DNA of 47,487 nucleotides, from contig JABSOQ010000012.1 of NCBI GenBank assembly GCA_013216195.1, positions 1 to 47,487 of the forward strand, read 5' to 3'. The notes below the pieces were generated by a model. It searched no databases. It was given only the letters and a program-made list of their open reading frames with translations, and was not told the DNA's origin. Shown here piece after piece: positions 32,081-41,207 of the stretch. How positions within the stretch are numbered: position 1 is the first letter of the stretch; the number at the start of each line of letters is the position of its first letter. The translations under genes were made by a program, and so were the position numbers. This DNA is from Bdellovibrionales bacterium. Lineage in GTDB: Bacteria; Bdellovibrionota; Bdellovibrionia; Bdellovibrionales; UBA1609.

Positions 32081-33214
32081 ATGTCTAGTGAGCTGAGAGT
32101 AAAAGTGGGAGACCAAGTCTCTTTGAGAATAGAGCGATTGTCGTTTGGCGATGGCGATGGCGTCGCCAGGCTAGATAAATTGGTGGTATTTGTTCCGTTC
32201 TCAGCACCTGGGGATACAGTTCAAGCCGAGATCACATTTAAGAAAAAGAATTTTGCACGGGCAAAAATTATTGAAATCACTAAACCTAGTTCAAGCCGTC
32301 GGAGCGCCCCCTGCCAGGTGTTTGGAGAATGTGGTGGCTGCCAGTGGCAACACATTGATTATAGTCACCAGGTTAGCGCGAAGCATGAGCTCTTGGTCGA
32401 TGCAGTAACAAGAGCTGGTTTATCGGTAGCAAAGTTTCATGATATTGTAGCTTCGAAATCTGAGTATCATTACAGAAACCGAATTCAAATGCAGTTTTCT
32501 GGTGATCAATTTGGCTTCAGAGCCCGAAAAAGTCACAAGTTCGTTGCCACAGACGAGTGCCTAATAGCTGAAACAGAGCTAAACGAACTGGCCATCAAAA
32601 GCCGAGGTAAGCTCGAGGGCCGACATGAGCTCTACCGAGCACCTAACAATAAAATTATGATGAGAAACTCAAGCGCAGATGAAGAGGGTCATTTCTTTTC
32701 GCAGATCAATAGCGAAATGAACCTTGAACTGCAAAAACTGGTTGTCGGCGACGCGCCCAGAGGCCAATGCACTGTTTGGGATCTTTACGGTGGCAGTGGC
32801 AACTTCTCTTTGAAGATAGCCTCACAAAACCCTGATTGCCAGATTTACTGCGTAGATGCGAATGCCAAGAACATTGAAAATGGTCGAATTCAAGCTGCCG
32901 AGCAAAACATTGCAAACATCGAATTTGTGCCTTCCACAACCTTCGAATTTCTGGAGCAGAATAGAGAAACTGACCATTGCGTAGTGGACCCTCCCCGATC
33001 TGGTCTCGACGCCAAAACACTCGACATGCTTTCTAAAGACGTCAACCTCAAGTCTCTCATTTACATTAGCTGCGATCCGATGACCCTGATTCGAGACCTC
33101 AAACACTTTCAATCTGCAGGCTGGGCCATAAGCTCGATGCAGGCTATCGATATGTTTCCGCAAACACACCATCTCGAGGTGTACACCAGGCTTTCACCAC
33201 CCTCTGACGCTTAG
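32081..33214 (+). CDS. 23S rRNA (uracil-5-)-methyltransferase, RlmD/RumA family
   Basis: A 377-aa SAM-dependent methyltransferase that forms 5-methyluridine in rRNA. The TRAM domain (about 5-65) leads to an iron-sulfur motif C78xxxxxC84xxC87 (CQVFGECGGCQWQH). The SAM region (VWDLYGGSGNFSLKIA) follows, and the catalytic Cys motif YISCDPMTLIRD with DPPRSGLD is near the end. The ATG at 32081 has no ribosome binding site, since the preceding bases are a terminator U tract. In-frame GTG at 32105, with GAGAG upstream, is an alternative that keeps the TRAM domain. The exact target (U747 or U1939 class) cannot be told. Confidence 0.85.
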   Translation: MSSELRVKVGDQVSLRIERLSFGDGDGVARLDKLVVFVPFSAPGDTVQAEITFKKKNFARAKIIEITKPSSSRRSAPCQVFGECGGCQWQHIDYSHQVSAKHELLVDAVTRAGLSVAKFHDIVASKSEYHYRNRIQMQFSGDQFGFRARKSHKFVATDECLIAETELNELAIKSRGKLEGRHELYRAPNNKIMMRNSSADEEGHFFSQINSEMNLELQKLVVGDAPRGQCTVWDLYGGSGNFSLKIASQNPDCQIYCVDANAKNIENGRIQAAEQNIANIEFVPSTTFEFLEQNRETDHCVVDPPRSGLDAKTLDMLSKDVNLKSLIYISCDPMTLIRDLKHFQSAGWAISSMQAIDMFPQTHHLEVYTRLSPPSDA

Positions 33215-33290
33215 CGCTCTAAGTTTTGCCGAATCGCTTACAGATCACGAATTAGTTTCTCAGAGTCTGAAACTTTGTTACTGTTATCGC

Positions 33291-34082
33291 ATGCTTAGAA
33301 CCTTAAAGGTGTTGATTACGACTTTAACCGTGTGCAGCTTGATTGCGTGTTCAAGCCTGAATGAATCTCAACGAGCGAACAAGTCAGAGCTTCACACGCG
33401 TATCGGCACTGGTCTTCTTAGTAACAATAAGCTTCCACAGGCAATCGGAGAGTTTCGGACCGCTATTGAATTGGATCCAACCAACCATGTGGCTCACAAC
33501 AATCTTGCCCTTGCCTATTTTTTACGAGGTAAGACGGAGCTTGCTAAAACTCATTTGAAAAAGGCTTTAAAACTAAAACCTAGCTACACCGAAGCTCGCA
33601 ACAATTTAGGGCGCGTGTACGTGGAATTGAAACAGTACGAGACAGCCATTCAGATTCTTGAAAAAGCGCAAGAGGATCTCGTTTACCCGTTTCCAGCAAA
33701 AATTCTAACCAACCTTGGGTATGCTTACCTCGAATATGGACGGCTATTGAAAGCGCAGCAGCTGCTCAAGCAGGCCGTTGATCTTAATCGATCTAGCTGT
33801 CTCGCAACAAACCTTTGGGCAAAAACCTATTACAAACAGGCTAACTTTTATCAAGCCGCTATCGGCTTCGACCAAGCCATTCAAGTTTGTAAGCCAAGCG
33901 CTTTTGCAGAACCTCAGTACTTATCTGGAGTTTCTTATTTTAAAGTTGGCCGTCGAGAAATGGCCCGGACTCGTTTTCAAGAACTATTGAAAGAGTACCC
34001 GGTTGGCCCCTTCCATGGCGATGCATCCAAAATGCTAAGTCAACACTGGCCCAAGAAGAAAAGGTCTAAGTTGCAACGATGA
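33291..34082 (+). CDS. TPR lipoprotein, PilF/PilW-like
   Basis: A 263-aa lipoprotein. The signal ends in LIACSS, lipidated at Cys20. Five or more TPR units follow (for example LPQAIGEFRTAIELDPTNHVAHNNLALAYF and KTELAKTHLKKALKLKPSYTEARNNLGRVY). The arrangement resembles PilF/PilW, which helps secretin assembly, but secreted TPR lipoproteins with other roles look the same. No ribosome binding site is seen, and TACTGT lies 6 nt before the ATG, so it may be leaderless. Its last bases overlap the RodZ-like gene. Confidence 0.75.
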   Translation: MLRTLKVLITTLTVCSLIACSSLNESQRANKSELHTRIGTGLLSNNKLPQAIGEFRTAIELDPTNHVAHNNLALAYFLRGKTELAKTHLKKALKLKPSYTEARNNLGRVYVELKQYETAIQILEKAQEDLVYPFPAKILTNLGYAYLEYGRLLKAQQLLKQAVDLNRSSCLATNLWAKTYYKQANFYQAAIGFDQAIQVCKPSAFAEPQYLSGVSYFKVGRREMARTRFQELLKEYPVGPFHGDASKMLSQHWPKKKRSKLQR

Positions 34083-35221
34083 AAAAGACGGGTGAAATCT
34101 TAAAGAAAGAGCGAGAACGTCAAGAAGTAAGCTTGAATGAAATTTCAATGGCAACAAAGATTAGTGTGAGAATGCTAAAAGCCGTTGAAGAGGGCAATCT
34201 CAACGACCTTCCCGCTAAAACTTTCTTGCGAGGGTTCGTTAAGAGTTACGCTAGCCAATTGAAGATGGATGTTGATGATGTGCTTGAGACATTTCATGAG
34301 GAAATGGGCTCTACACTTGTTCAAACTGACGCTCCAACACAAGATGAACCTGTTAGGCCAGTGGTTACTGCCGCACCTGAAGAAACGGTCACCAAGCAAA
34401 GCGACGAGCCCTCGACAGAGTCTTCAGCAGCTGCAATGCCCGAGTTTGGCGAATTGTTAAAGAAATATGGAGTTCTGTCTAAGCTGTTCTATGCGGGTGT
34501 ATTGGTCGCATTGGTCTTTCTCATTTATGGTGTGCGCAACGTCGTAATTAAGTATGAAAAAGAAAGCCAGGTTGAAGCGCCAAAAGACCTTAAAGGGCTT
34601 GAGAATACGGCAAACACAAATCAACAGAGCCCTGAAGATCAGAAGCCGGATGCCCCAGAGCAAACTGGCCAAGAAGACAAAGCGAATCTAGTGAAGGCCG
34701 AAGCCGACGCAAAACAACAGAAACCCGTCGCCGATCAGCCAAAGCCTCAGTTAAGCCCGATTCAAGAGAAACCTAAGCAGATTGCAGAGCAAAAGCCGCA
34801 AAAGCCAAAACAGGTTGAAGTGCCTAAAGAGCCCGAGCAACCAAAAGAGACTGAAAGCACTCCTAAGCCTGAGCCGCAAAAGGTCGCAGAACAAAAGAAA
34901 CCTGAGACCTCTGCGCAAGTTAAACCAAAGCCCGAAGCTGAGAGTAAGCCCGCTCCTGTGCCGTCCACTGCTAGCAATGCTTTTGTCGATAAAAATGAAA
35001 TCATCATTGAAGCTTTAGACAATGTTGAAATAGAGTTCCGCATCGGAAAAGGCGACTTACAGAGAGTCAATCTGAACCCCGATCAAGTTCACACAATTAA
35101 AGCCAATGCCCAAGTGCGAATCGACTTTTCTGACGGTGGAGCAGTAAACATCACTCATAATGGCAGAGATAGAGGAGTCCCCGGAGACCTTGGAAAGCCA
35201 AAGAAAGTGATCCTTCCTTAG
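34079..35221 (+). CDS. RodZ-like membrane protein
   Basis: A 380-aa protein in RodZ order. A cytoplasmic helix-turn-helix of the HTH_25/Xre kind comes first (about 1-70: LKKERERQEVSLNEISMATKISVRMLKAVEEGN, LPAKTFLRGFVKSYA). One membrane helix follows (about 138-160: LSKLFYAGVLVALVFLIYGV). A long Lys/Pro/Gln/Glu-rich periplasmic linker (about 165-305) leads to a beta-rich end (IIEALDNVEIEFRIGKGDLQRVNL) like the RodZ C-terminal domain. RodZ links MreB filaments to the rod-shape complex. It overlaps the TPR lipoprotein gene by 4 bp, and its TAG overlaps the GTG of the next gene. Confidence 0.8.
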   Translation: MKKTGEILKKERERQEVSLNEISMATKISVRMLKAVEEGNLNDLPAKTFLRGFVKSYASQLKMDVDDVLETFHEEMGSTLVQTDAPTQDEPVRPVVTAAPEETVTKQSDEPSTESSAAAMPEFGELLKKYGVLSKLFYAGVLVALVFLIYGVRNVVIKYEKESQVEAPKDLKGLENTANTNQQSPEDQKPDAPEQTGQEDKANLVKAEADAKQQKPVADQPKPQLSPIQEKPKQIAEQKPQKPKQVEVPKEPEQPKETESTPKPEPQKVAEQKKPETSAQVKPKPEAESKPAPVPSTASNAFVDKNEIIIEALDNVEIEFRIGKGDLQRVNLNPDQVHTIKANAQVRIDFSDGGAVNITHNGRDRGVPGDLGKPKKVILP

Positions 35222-36558
35222 TGGAACAAAGAGCTAGTATGCTCACTATCAAGAACCTTTTTGTTTTCAGTTTTGTATTGAAGCTCATAATCGGAGTTCT
35301 CTTACCCCTCTCTCCAGATGAAGCTTACTACTGGGTATGGGGTCAAAAACTGCAACTGAGCTATTTTGACCACCCTGCTTTCGTTGCCTGGCTGAATTTA
35401 TTGGGGCAACCCTTTGAATCGATCGGCAGCGGGATCCGCATACCCGGCATGATAATGAGCCATGCGACACTGGGAATTTGGTTGCTACTCTTGAGAGACT
35501 TACTTACCCGAACCCAACTTCTATCTTTCTTAACTCTGATGCTATGCCTTCCGTTCACCGGTGCCGGCGGCATGATTGTCACACCTGACATACCACTGAT
35601 GTTTTTCTGGTCACTCACTCTTTTGCTGGTTAAAACTGCTAACAAAAGCCAAAAGGTCAGCGATGCTTTTCTAGCGGGGCTAGCTCTCGGCCTTGGTTTC
35701 GTATCGAAGTACACAATGATTCTAATTCTACCCGTTATTCTTTTCTGGATGTTCTCTTCCAAAAAAAGCTGGAGACAATTTTCTCAGTTTGTTGCTGTAG
35801 GCGTGGTTGGCTCATTGATAACATCATTCCCAGTTTGGTATTGGAACCTTACTAACGACCTGACTTCGGTCGGCTTTCAGCTTAGTCATGGTTTCTCTGA
35901 CAAGTTTAAGATAGAGAACCCAATCGAATATCTACTGGGGCAGGTTGCTTTTTTATTTCCAACTACTGTTTTCTTTGCTTACAAAAGTCGACATCTGGCT
36001 CCAAGCTGGCTTTTGTTTGCGGCCCTGTGGCCACTAGGCTTTTTTGGCTTTGCGAGTATCTTTGCAAATTCAGAGGTGAATTGGCCAATTGTCGCACATC
36101 CCGCAGTAATGGCCATCGCACTTCTGGGAGTTCAAAACCAGCTTGCAAGTTGGGTCAAATGGACTTCGCTAATCTTTGCAACTTTAGTTGTCTTGGTCAT
36201 CTTGGAGGTATTCTTCACTTGGATACCTTCAGACAGACAAGAAATTCGCACCGACGTCTTTCGAAAATTTAATCGGGTCGCTGAGTATGTAAAAGATAAA
36301 GAGAATATCTATGCCCGCTCATACCAAATGGCCTCAGCGGTGTCTTATGCTAACAAGAAGATGTTCTTTAAGCTCAGACATATGAATCGCACCGACGTTT
36401 TCGATTTCTGGCCAGAATCGCTTCCCAAAGAAAATGAATTTGATTTGATTATGAGACGTGGCGAACGATTTAAACGCACCATTCGAGATAAATATAAGGC
36501 AGTCTCAAGACAAAAGATCGATGATCAATTCGATGTTGTTAGGGTTCAAAAGCAATGA
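35221..36558 (+). CDS. Polytopic glycosyltransferase of the PMT/ArnT (GT-C) type
   Basis: A 445-aa membrane protein of about ten helices. The conserved first periplasmic loop SPDEAYYWVWGQKLQLSYFDHPAF carries the catalytic Asp-Glu pair of the PMT-2 family, which uses lipid-linked sugars. The GTG at 35221 overlaps the RodZ-like gene stop; ATG 35239, with AAGAG upstream, is an alternative start. The C-terminal part is soluble and periplasmic (about 335-445: SYQMASAVSYANKKMFFKLRHMNRTDVFDFW), as in relatives. Donor, acceptor and role are unknown. Stop and next start overlap. Confidence 0.8.
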   Translation: MEQRASMLTIKNLFVFSFVLKLIIGVLLPLSPDEAYYWVWGQKLQLSYFDHPAFVAWLNLLGQPFESIGSGIRIPGMIMSHATLGIWLLLLRDLLTRTQLLSFLTLMLCLPFTGAGGMIVTPDIPLMFFWSLTLLLVKTANKSQKVSDAFLAGLALGLGFVSKYTMILILPVILFWMFSSKKSWRQFSQFVAVGVVGSLITSFPVWYWNLTNDLTSVGFQLSHGFSDKFKIENPIEYLLGQVAFLFPTTVFFAYKSRHLAPSWLLFAALWPLGFFGFASIFANSEVNWPIVAHPAVMAIALLGVQNQLASWVKWTSLIFATLVVLVILEVFFTWIPSDRQEIRTDVFRKFNRVAEYVKDKENIYARSYQMASAVSYANKKMFFKLRHMNRTDVFDFWPESLPKENEFDLIMRRGERFKRTIRDKYKAVSRQKIDDQFDVVRVQKQ

Positions 36559-37757
36559 AGAGTATGATTGTAGCATTCACTTCAATTTTGATCATACTCG
36601 TATATGGCGTCTATTTGAATCTCTACTCAGTCAAGATTATTCCAGATACTCTGATCACTGAGCCACCACGTGGACTGAATGATTACAAGGGTGTGATCAA
36701 TGTTCACTCCAATAAGAGCCTTGGCTCAGGCTCCGTAGAGGAGATCATCGAAGCCGCCAAGGCTAACGATCTCGACTTTCTAATTTTTAATGAACTCAAT
36801 GATTTTGAAGCTCATAGCCCCTCTAAGTATTTTCAAGATCTTCTAGTTTCATTTGATGGCGAGTATTCGTATAGAAATTCTCGCCTACTTAATCTTTTTA
36901 GCAAACAGGGCATCGGCTACAGCAATTCTGGTGAAGTTCAAATGCTGCTTCCTAACAAATTGCAATCAGAGTTAGGCGAAGATTCAGAACTCTTCGTACT
37001 CGCCCACCCAACAAAACCCGGCTTTAAATGGAAGGATGAGTTTCCACCAGGCCTGTTAGGAGTCGAAGTCTTAAACCTTACCTCGATTTGGGAACGGGCA
37101 TGGAACAAAAAGAAAGTTTCGTTTTTTTGGACTCTGTTTACCTTCTTGTTCAATGACCACATTGCACTGATTCGCCTTCTTGATGGCAAAGACCCTGACC
37201 TTAGGTTTTGGGATAGCTTGCAACAAAACAGAAAAGTCTTTGGTTTTGCTGGCAGCGACGCTGTTGCAAAAATACGAGTTACGGCGCAAAGCCATTTGAA
37301 GTTTCCGTCATACGAGACCCTCTTGGGGCTTGTCTCTAACCATGTTTTGATTGAGAGTGAACTCACAGGGAACGCGAAGAGTGACCAATTGAAACTCAGA
37401 GAAGCTTTTTCTAAAGGTCAGTTCTACCTCAGCTTTGATGCTCTGGCAGACCCAACTGGTTTCAATGCTACGATTGAAAAGAAAGATGGCACCAGACACC
37501 TCATGGGCTCTTCAATTGCATTTGAAGAGGGTTCAGAACTCGTGGTCAACCTGCCACAAAAGCCAGAGGTGCCCTTTGATGTTGTGATTTATCGCGACGG
37601 GCAAAAAGAGTTCACATCAAACTCAAAGACCACCCGTTGGGTCATTCATGAACCCGGGGTTTATCGAATCTACGTGCGGGTGATCCCAACTTTTCCTATA
37701 CCTGATGGCAAGCGATGGATACCCTGGATCTACACCAACCCATTTTATATTCGTTAA
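36555..37757 (+). CDS. Membrane-anchored PHP-like protein with altered metal site
   Basis: A 400-aa protein with one N-terminal membrane helix (about 5-23). A domain resembling PHP phosphoesterases follows: GVINVHSNKSLGSGSVEEIIEAAKANDLDFLIFNELND (46-83), then LAHPTKPG and FGFAGSDAVAK. In canonical PHP proteins the first motif is HxHTxxSDG and the second TDH. Here the first His is Asn49 and the TDH His is Leu81, while H51, the AHP His and the GSD motif remain. A reduced or altered metal site is likely. The C-terminus holds a beta-rich segment like those fused to PHP proteins of other bacteria. Coupled (ATGA) to the glycosyltransferase gene. Confidence 0.6.
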   Translation: MKSMIVAFTSILIILVYGVYLNLYSVKIIPDTLITEPPRGLNDYKGVINVHSNKSLGSGSVEEIIEAAKANDLDFLIFNELNDFEAHSPSKYFQDLLVSFDGEYSYRNSRLLNLFSKQGIGYSNSGEVQMLLPNKLQSELGEDSELFVLAHPTKPGFKWKDEFPPGLLGVEVLNLTSIWERAWNKKKVSFFWTLFTFLFNDHIALIRLLDGKDPDLRFWDSLQQNRKVFGFAGSDAVAKIRVTAQSHLKFPSYETLLGLVSNHVLIESELTGNAKSDQLKLREAFSKGQFYLSFDALADPTGFNATIEKKDGTRHLMGSSIAFEEGSELVVNLPQKPEVPFDVVIYRDGQKEFTSNSKTTRWVIHEPGVYRIYVRVIPTFPIPDGKRWIPWIYTNPFYIR

Positions 37758-37824
37758 AGCTGTTGGGTTTTGGGCCCCGAATCTAACCTGTAAGTGTTAG
37801 GCGCGCGACACCTGCTAGCGATTT

Positions 37825-37853
37825 TTGTCGTTTATGTTAAACGATTTTATGTT
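37825..37853 (+). promoter_or_regulatory. Candidate promoter before the ABC1-kinase gene
   Basis: TTGTCG (37825-37830), a 17-bp spacer and TATGTT (37848-37853). The surrounding 190-bp gap (37758-37947) has no convincing gene. Confidence 0.3.
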
Positions 37854-37947
37854 TGCATTGCTCTTAAGCCACTTAGCAGACATCTGCTGCCTAACTATGG
37901 CCCTGGCCTTGCAGATTATGCGCTAGTCCGTAGACTTGGAGAGGAAT

Positions 37948-40188
37948 GTGAGAGCGATTTTATTATTCTTGATATTTTCGATTGTACTCAACGTACCCGC
38001 CTGGGCTGAAAGCCAGAGCGAAGAACTTCACTGGCCCAAAGAAGCACTAATTTTTGTAAAGTTCATGTTGGCAAGCTCAGGCAAGTCTGAGGCAGAAAAA
38101 ATTAAGGCATTCGACGATGCTTACCGCTTTCTTAGTGCTTATTGGTCTAAAAGCAATGGAGCGATTGTGCCATCTTCTTTGCAAGAATACGTGAAGTTCA
38201 GCGACGGCAATCGAGAGCTATTCTTGAACCTCGAGACAGAACTTCAGTCATACCGAGAGGGCAATTTCAGAAGATTTGATATACTTGAAGCAAGAGATCC
38301 TCAGGTTCAGGCTGAGATTGAAGCCTACAGGGCAAAACAGGCTGAACTGGCCGAAACCTACCTCGATCAAGCTTTGGCAGCAGCACAAACATCGACACCT
38401 AACTTTAGGTCAACCCCTGCCTTTTTTGTTCTACAGAAGCTTTTTTCAGACTGGAATCAGGTCAGAGACCAGACTCCTCAACTACTTGCTAGTTTTCCTC
38501 TCGAACAAATAGATCAAAGTACGAAGCTTCAGGTTGCAAACGCGTTCGAGGGCATTTTCAGCAAAGTCATGCAAGAAATTCGGAGCCTTGGTGATATGGT
38601 CGGGCAAAGTATGGCAACACCTGACGTGCCTCACATTCAAGCCTCAGTTGAAACACTTTTTGGTGAGTATTTTAGAAACGAGACAGACCCCGCGATAAAG
38701 AATATGATCTCGGGCTTACTAGATGACCCAGGTGAGGACGACAACATAAAAAGAATGGGCATTGTGTTGCAATACGCTGCCCCCAACCTGCTTAAGCTTT
38801 TACAGCTGATCGCAAGACAAGACGGCATAAGCCCTGAGGCTGTTGAAGTCTTAACGAAACTCGAAGACGAGGTTCAGGGTGCCTCGTTTTATGCTATTCG
38901 GCAGCTGCTAGAAGCAGAAATTGCCGATATGGCAGAGCAAGGCATTCATATAGACATAGACAAAATTGACCCAGTGGCGCTGAAGGCTGCAACGATCGGG
39001 CAAATCCACCTTGGTGAGGTTGAGCTCTCGATACCCCAAGAAGCTATTCTTTACGATGAAGATTCTGGAAGGCTATCTCAAACAAACTTAGTAGGGCCAT
39101 TAAAGGTGGTTTTTCGGTTTACCAAACCGGGCAGCGAACAAAGAGCTGAAGAGGGCAGAGAAATCATGCGTATAGTAGCAAGGGCTATGGACAACCACCC
39201 CGTCTTAATTGCAGCAGCTGCACCTAAAGCTGAGCCGATGGTTGATGCTTTGTATGAGGGCATTGTAAACGATATGGACATACCCGGCACAAGTAGGAGG
39301 CATCAAACTGGCATTGAAAAGTACAGTTTTGAAGAGCTCGTTTCTTTGCCCTCTGGCGAAAAAGTTCGCCTGGTATTTAAAGTGCCACATCTTTTTTATG
39401 TCGGTAAGAGCTTTACCATCTTGGAGGCCGTGCAAGGCGATAAGCTTAGCTCTGTCTATGATGTCGAGCCAACAGTTGCGCAGGCAATAGCCAATCGCAT
39501 GAGCTTCAAATGGTTTTACGAAGCTTACTTTATGTCGGGCTTCTTTCATGCCGACCTACACCCAGGCAACTTCATGGCGAAAGCTGTTAAAGACTCGATA
39601 ATATCTGTAAAGAGACGCGTGCTACCTGGCCGTCGCAATCAGTCAGTACCAACTTATGTTATCAATGTACTTGATTTTGGAATGGGCGGGGTCGCTGGCT
39701 TTGAACTCAGACGTGGAGTCTTTGGAATGATGGTCGCTGCAATGGCTTTCGATTCAAAGCTATTAGCCCAGATCGCTTGGAGAGAGAGACTTGCAGAAGC
39801 CTCTGAGGTTCAAGACGAAGAAGAGTTTCGTAGACGTTTCTTTGAGTCAATTGAAGCCGCCAATCGCAATGCAACTGACAAGAAAGCCAAGGTTCGCCTC
39901 TACATTAATGCGGTCAACGAATCGGGAATCACTTTCGACCCGATAATGGCCGGTCTAATGAGAGGTACCGTGATCAATAGCCTTGTCGCCAACACCGTTA
40001 AGCAACCAACTACTTTTGCGGGGTTTGTTGGCCGAGTGCTAAGAAGACACCCGGCTCTGCTGAAGAGCCTATTGATGTCTGATGACCTTCTTGAATCAGA
40101 GCCAAGGTGGGTTGGTATCTACGACATGGCCAGAAAAGCCCGCAACAAAGCGGCATGTTGGCTGAATCTAGCCAAGCCAGATCAATAA
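37948..40188 (+). CDS. ABC1/AarF (UbiB-type) kinase-like protein with a signal peptide
   Basis: A 746-aa protein. GTG 37948 follows GGAGAGG by about 5 nt and begins a clear signal peptide (RAILLFLIFSIVLNVPAWA before ESQ); a TTG 12 bp earlier is less likely. After a helical N-terminal extension comes the ABC1 core. It includes the KAATIGQIHLGE loop (the AAS-IGQ-H motif with Thr in place of Ser), a lysine in LKVVFRF, HADLHPGN (catalytic) and LDFGMGG (metal). AarF proteins are cytoplasmic or membrane-facing ATPases of coenzyme Q synthesis; an exported form would face a compartment without ATP. Either the leader is an uncleaved anchor or this is an unusual exported relative. Confidence 0.75.
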   Translation: MRAILLFLIFSIVLNVPAWAESQSEELHWPKEALIFVKFMLASSGKSEAEKIKAFDDAYRFLSAYWSKSNGAIVPSSLQEYVKFSDGNRELFLNLETELQSYREGNFRRFDILEARDPQVQAEIEAYRAKQAELAETYLDQALAAAQTSTPNFRSTPAFFVLQKLFSDWNQVRDQTPQLLASFPLEQIDQSTKLQVANAFEGIFSKVMQEIRSLGDMVGQSMATPDVPHIQASVETLFGEYFRNETDPAIKNMISGLLDDPGEDDNIKRMGIVLQYAAPNLLKLLQLIARQDGISPEAVEVLTKLEDEVQGASFYAIRQLLEAEIADMAEQGIHIDIDKIDPVALKAATIGQIHLGEVELSIPQEAILYDEDSGRLSQTNLVGPLKVVFRFTKPGSEQRAEEGREIMRIVARAMDNHPVLIAAAAPKAEPMVDALYEGIVNDMDIPGTSRRHQTGIEKYSFEELVSLPSGEKVRLVFKVPHLFYVGKSFTILEAVQGDKLSSVYDVEPTVAQAIANRMSFKWFYEAYFMSGFFHADLHPGNFMAKAVKDSIISVKRRVLPGRRNQSVPTYVINVLDFGMGGVAGFELRRGVFGMMVAAMAFDSKLLAQIAWRERLAEASEVQDEEEFRRRFFESIEAANRNATDKKAKVRLYINAVNESGITFDPIMAGLMRGTVINSLVANTVKQPTTFAGFVGRVLRRHPALLKSLLMSDDLLESEPRWVGIYDMARKARNKAACWLNLAKPDQ

Positions 40189-40259
40189 GACCCTACAGTC
40201 TGAACCATGACCTAGGCGGCATTCTACTGTGACTAAGTCTTGAACAGCCGATTGCCGAT

Positions 40260-40290
40260 CTGGGCCTAATTGCGGCCACGCAAGGCCCAG
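40260..40290 (+). other. Strong hairpin in the gap before a secreted-protein gene
   Basis: CTGGGCC / GGCCCAG (40260-40266 with 40284-40290) encloses TTGCG / CGCAA (40270-40274 with 40279-40283) with tetraloop GCCA and a TAA bulge on the 5' side. No U tract follows, so it is not a standard terminator. It could be a 5' leader element of the gene at 40365 or part of a small RNA. Confidence 0.35.
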
Positions 40291-40364
40291 GGACCCTGTG
40301 TTCGATTAGAGCTGGTCCGATTCATGTAATTACTTAGAAGTGAGAGATTTTTAAGGAGATTAAA

Positions 40365-41000
40365 ATGAAAGCTCTTCTATTTTTATTGAGTGTTGTGTTC
40401 GTTCCGGCCGCTTTCGGTATGCAGGACCTACTGACAAATGCAGGTAACTGCATGATCACCCCTGAAGGCTATGCTGTGAGAATTGAAATCGAAAAGGTCG
40501 ACAATCAGTTGATTAAGCGTGAGTTTGTATACAGAACCAGAAACTGTAGACAGGGCACCGTCGGGGCCGTTCGAGAAGTTAACTACTGGATACGCTCATT
40601 CGAACATGGGCCTGACACTGGTAATGGCAGGGAGTACATCTTGAGAGTCTCTCCCCAAGGCGAAACCATGCGATCAATGGCAGACCCAAACGTTTTCAAT
40701 CAAGCCTATGATGGCAACAAAGGTCCTCTAGCCTATAGAGTTTGCCCCAACGATAGAAGACAACTAACCCTCAGTGAACCAAATGATGTCGTGCGCACCG
40801 AGTGTATCGAAGAATCTGCCTTTACCTACCCAATTCGAGTCGATGAGTACGACAATGGAATTCAGCTTCCATCAATATCTGGCATGAGCAATGTCTTTTT
40901 ATCCCGAGGAGGAGAACCAACTCGAGGAACTGCTCACGGAGGCACTAACGGTGCTGGTGGTTCAGGAGAAGTTGCTGTCCAAGATCGCCAAGTGTTCTAA
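40365..41000 (+). CDS. Secreted protein of unknown function
   Basis: A 211-aa protein with a signal peptide (MKALLFLLSVVFVPAAFG before MQDLL). It has four Cys in the mature part (GNCMI, RNCRQ, RVCPN, TECIE) and a Gly-rich C-terminal tail (TAHGGTNGAGGSGEV). AAGGAG 6 nt before the ATG supports this start. No family recognised. The 207 bp between it and the next gene hold an inverted repeat GAGGCCTT / AAGGCCTTC but no T run. Confidence 0.65.
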   Translation: MKALLFLLSVVFVPAAFGMQDLLTNAGNCMITPEGYAVRIEIEKVDNQLIKREFVYRTRNCRQGTVGAVREVNYWIRSFEHGPDTGNGREYILRVSPQGETMRSMADPNVFNQAYDGNKGPLAYRVCPNDRRQLTLSEPNDVVRTECIEESAFTYPIRVDEYDNGIQLPSISGMSNVFLSRGGEPTRGTAHGGTNGAGGSGEVAVQDRQVF

Positions 41001-41207
41001 GCCAAACTTTCTACCCGAATTGAGGCCTTTGTTTTTAAGGCCTTCGACAGATGTCACCCGATTGATAAGAGTTTTAACTAGAAACTCGACAGTCCGGTGA
41101 CATTTTTGCGTTTGCACCCTCTCACCTGCCCCTACCCAATCTCAAATAACTGATATTACTCATGTTTTCTCTAGCTGTTTGGCGAACAATTTGCTCTCTA
41201 TACTGAT

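Noticed and set aside
37794-38009. Plus-strand 71-codon frame before the ABC1-kinase gene
   Set aside because: It overlaps the real gene in another frame and has no ribosome binding site.
40300-40330. GTTCGATT as a tRNA T-loop
   Set aside because: The flanking bases do not pair and no acceptor or anticodon arm is present.
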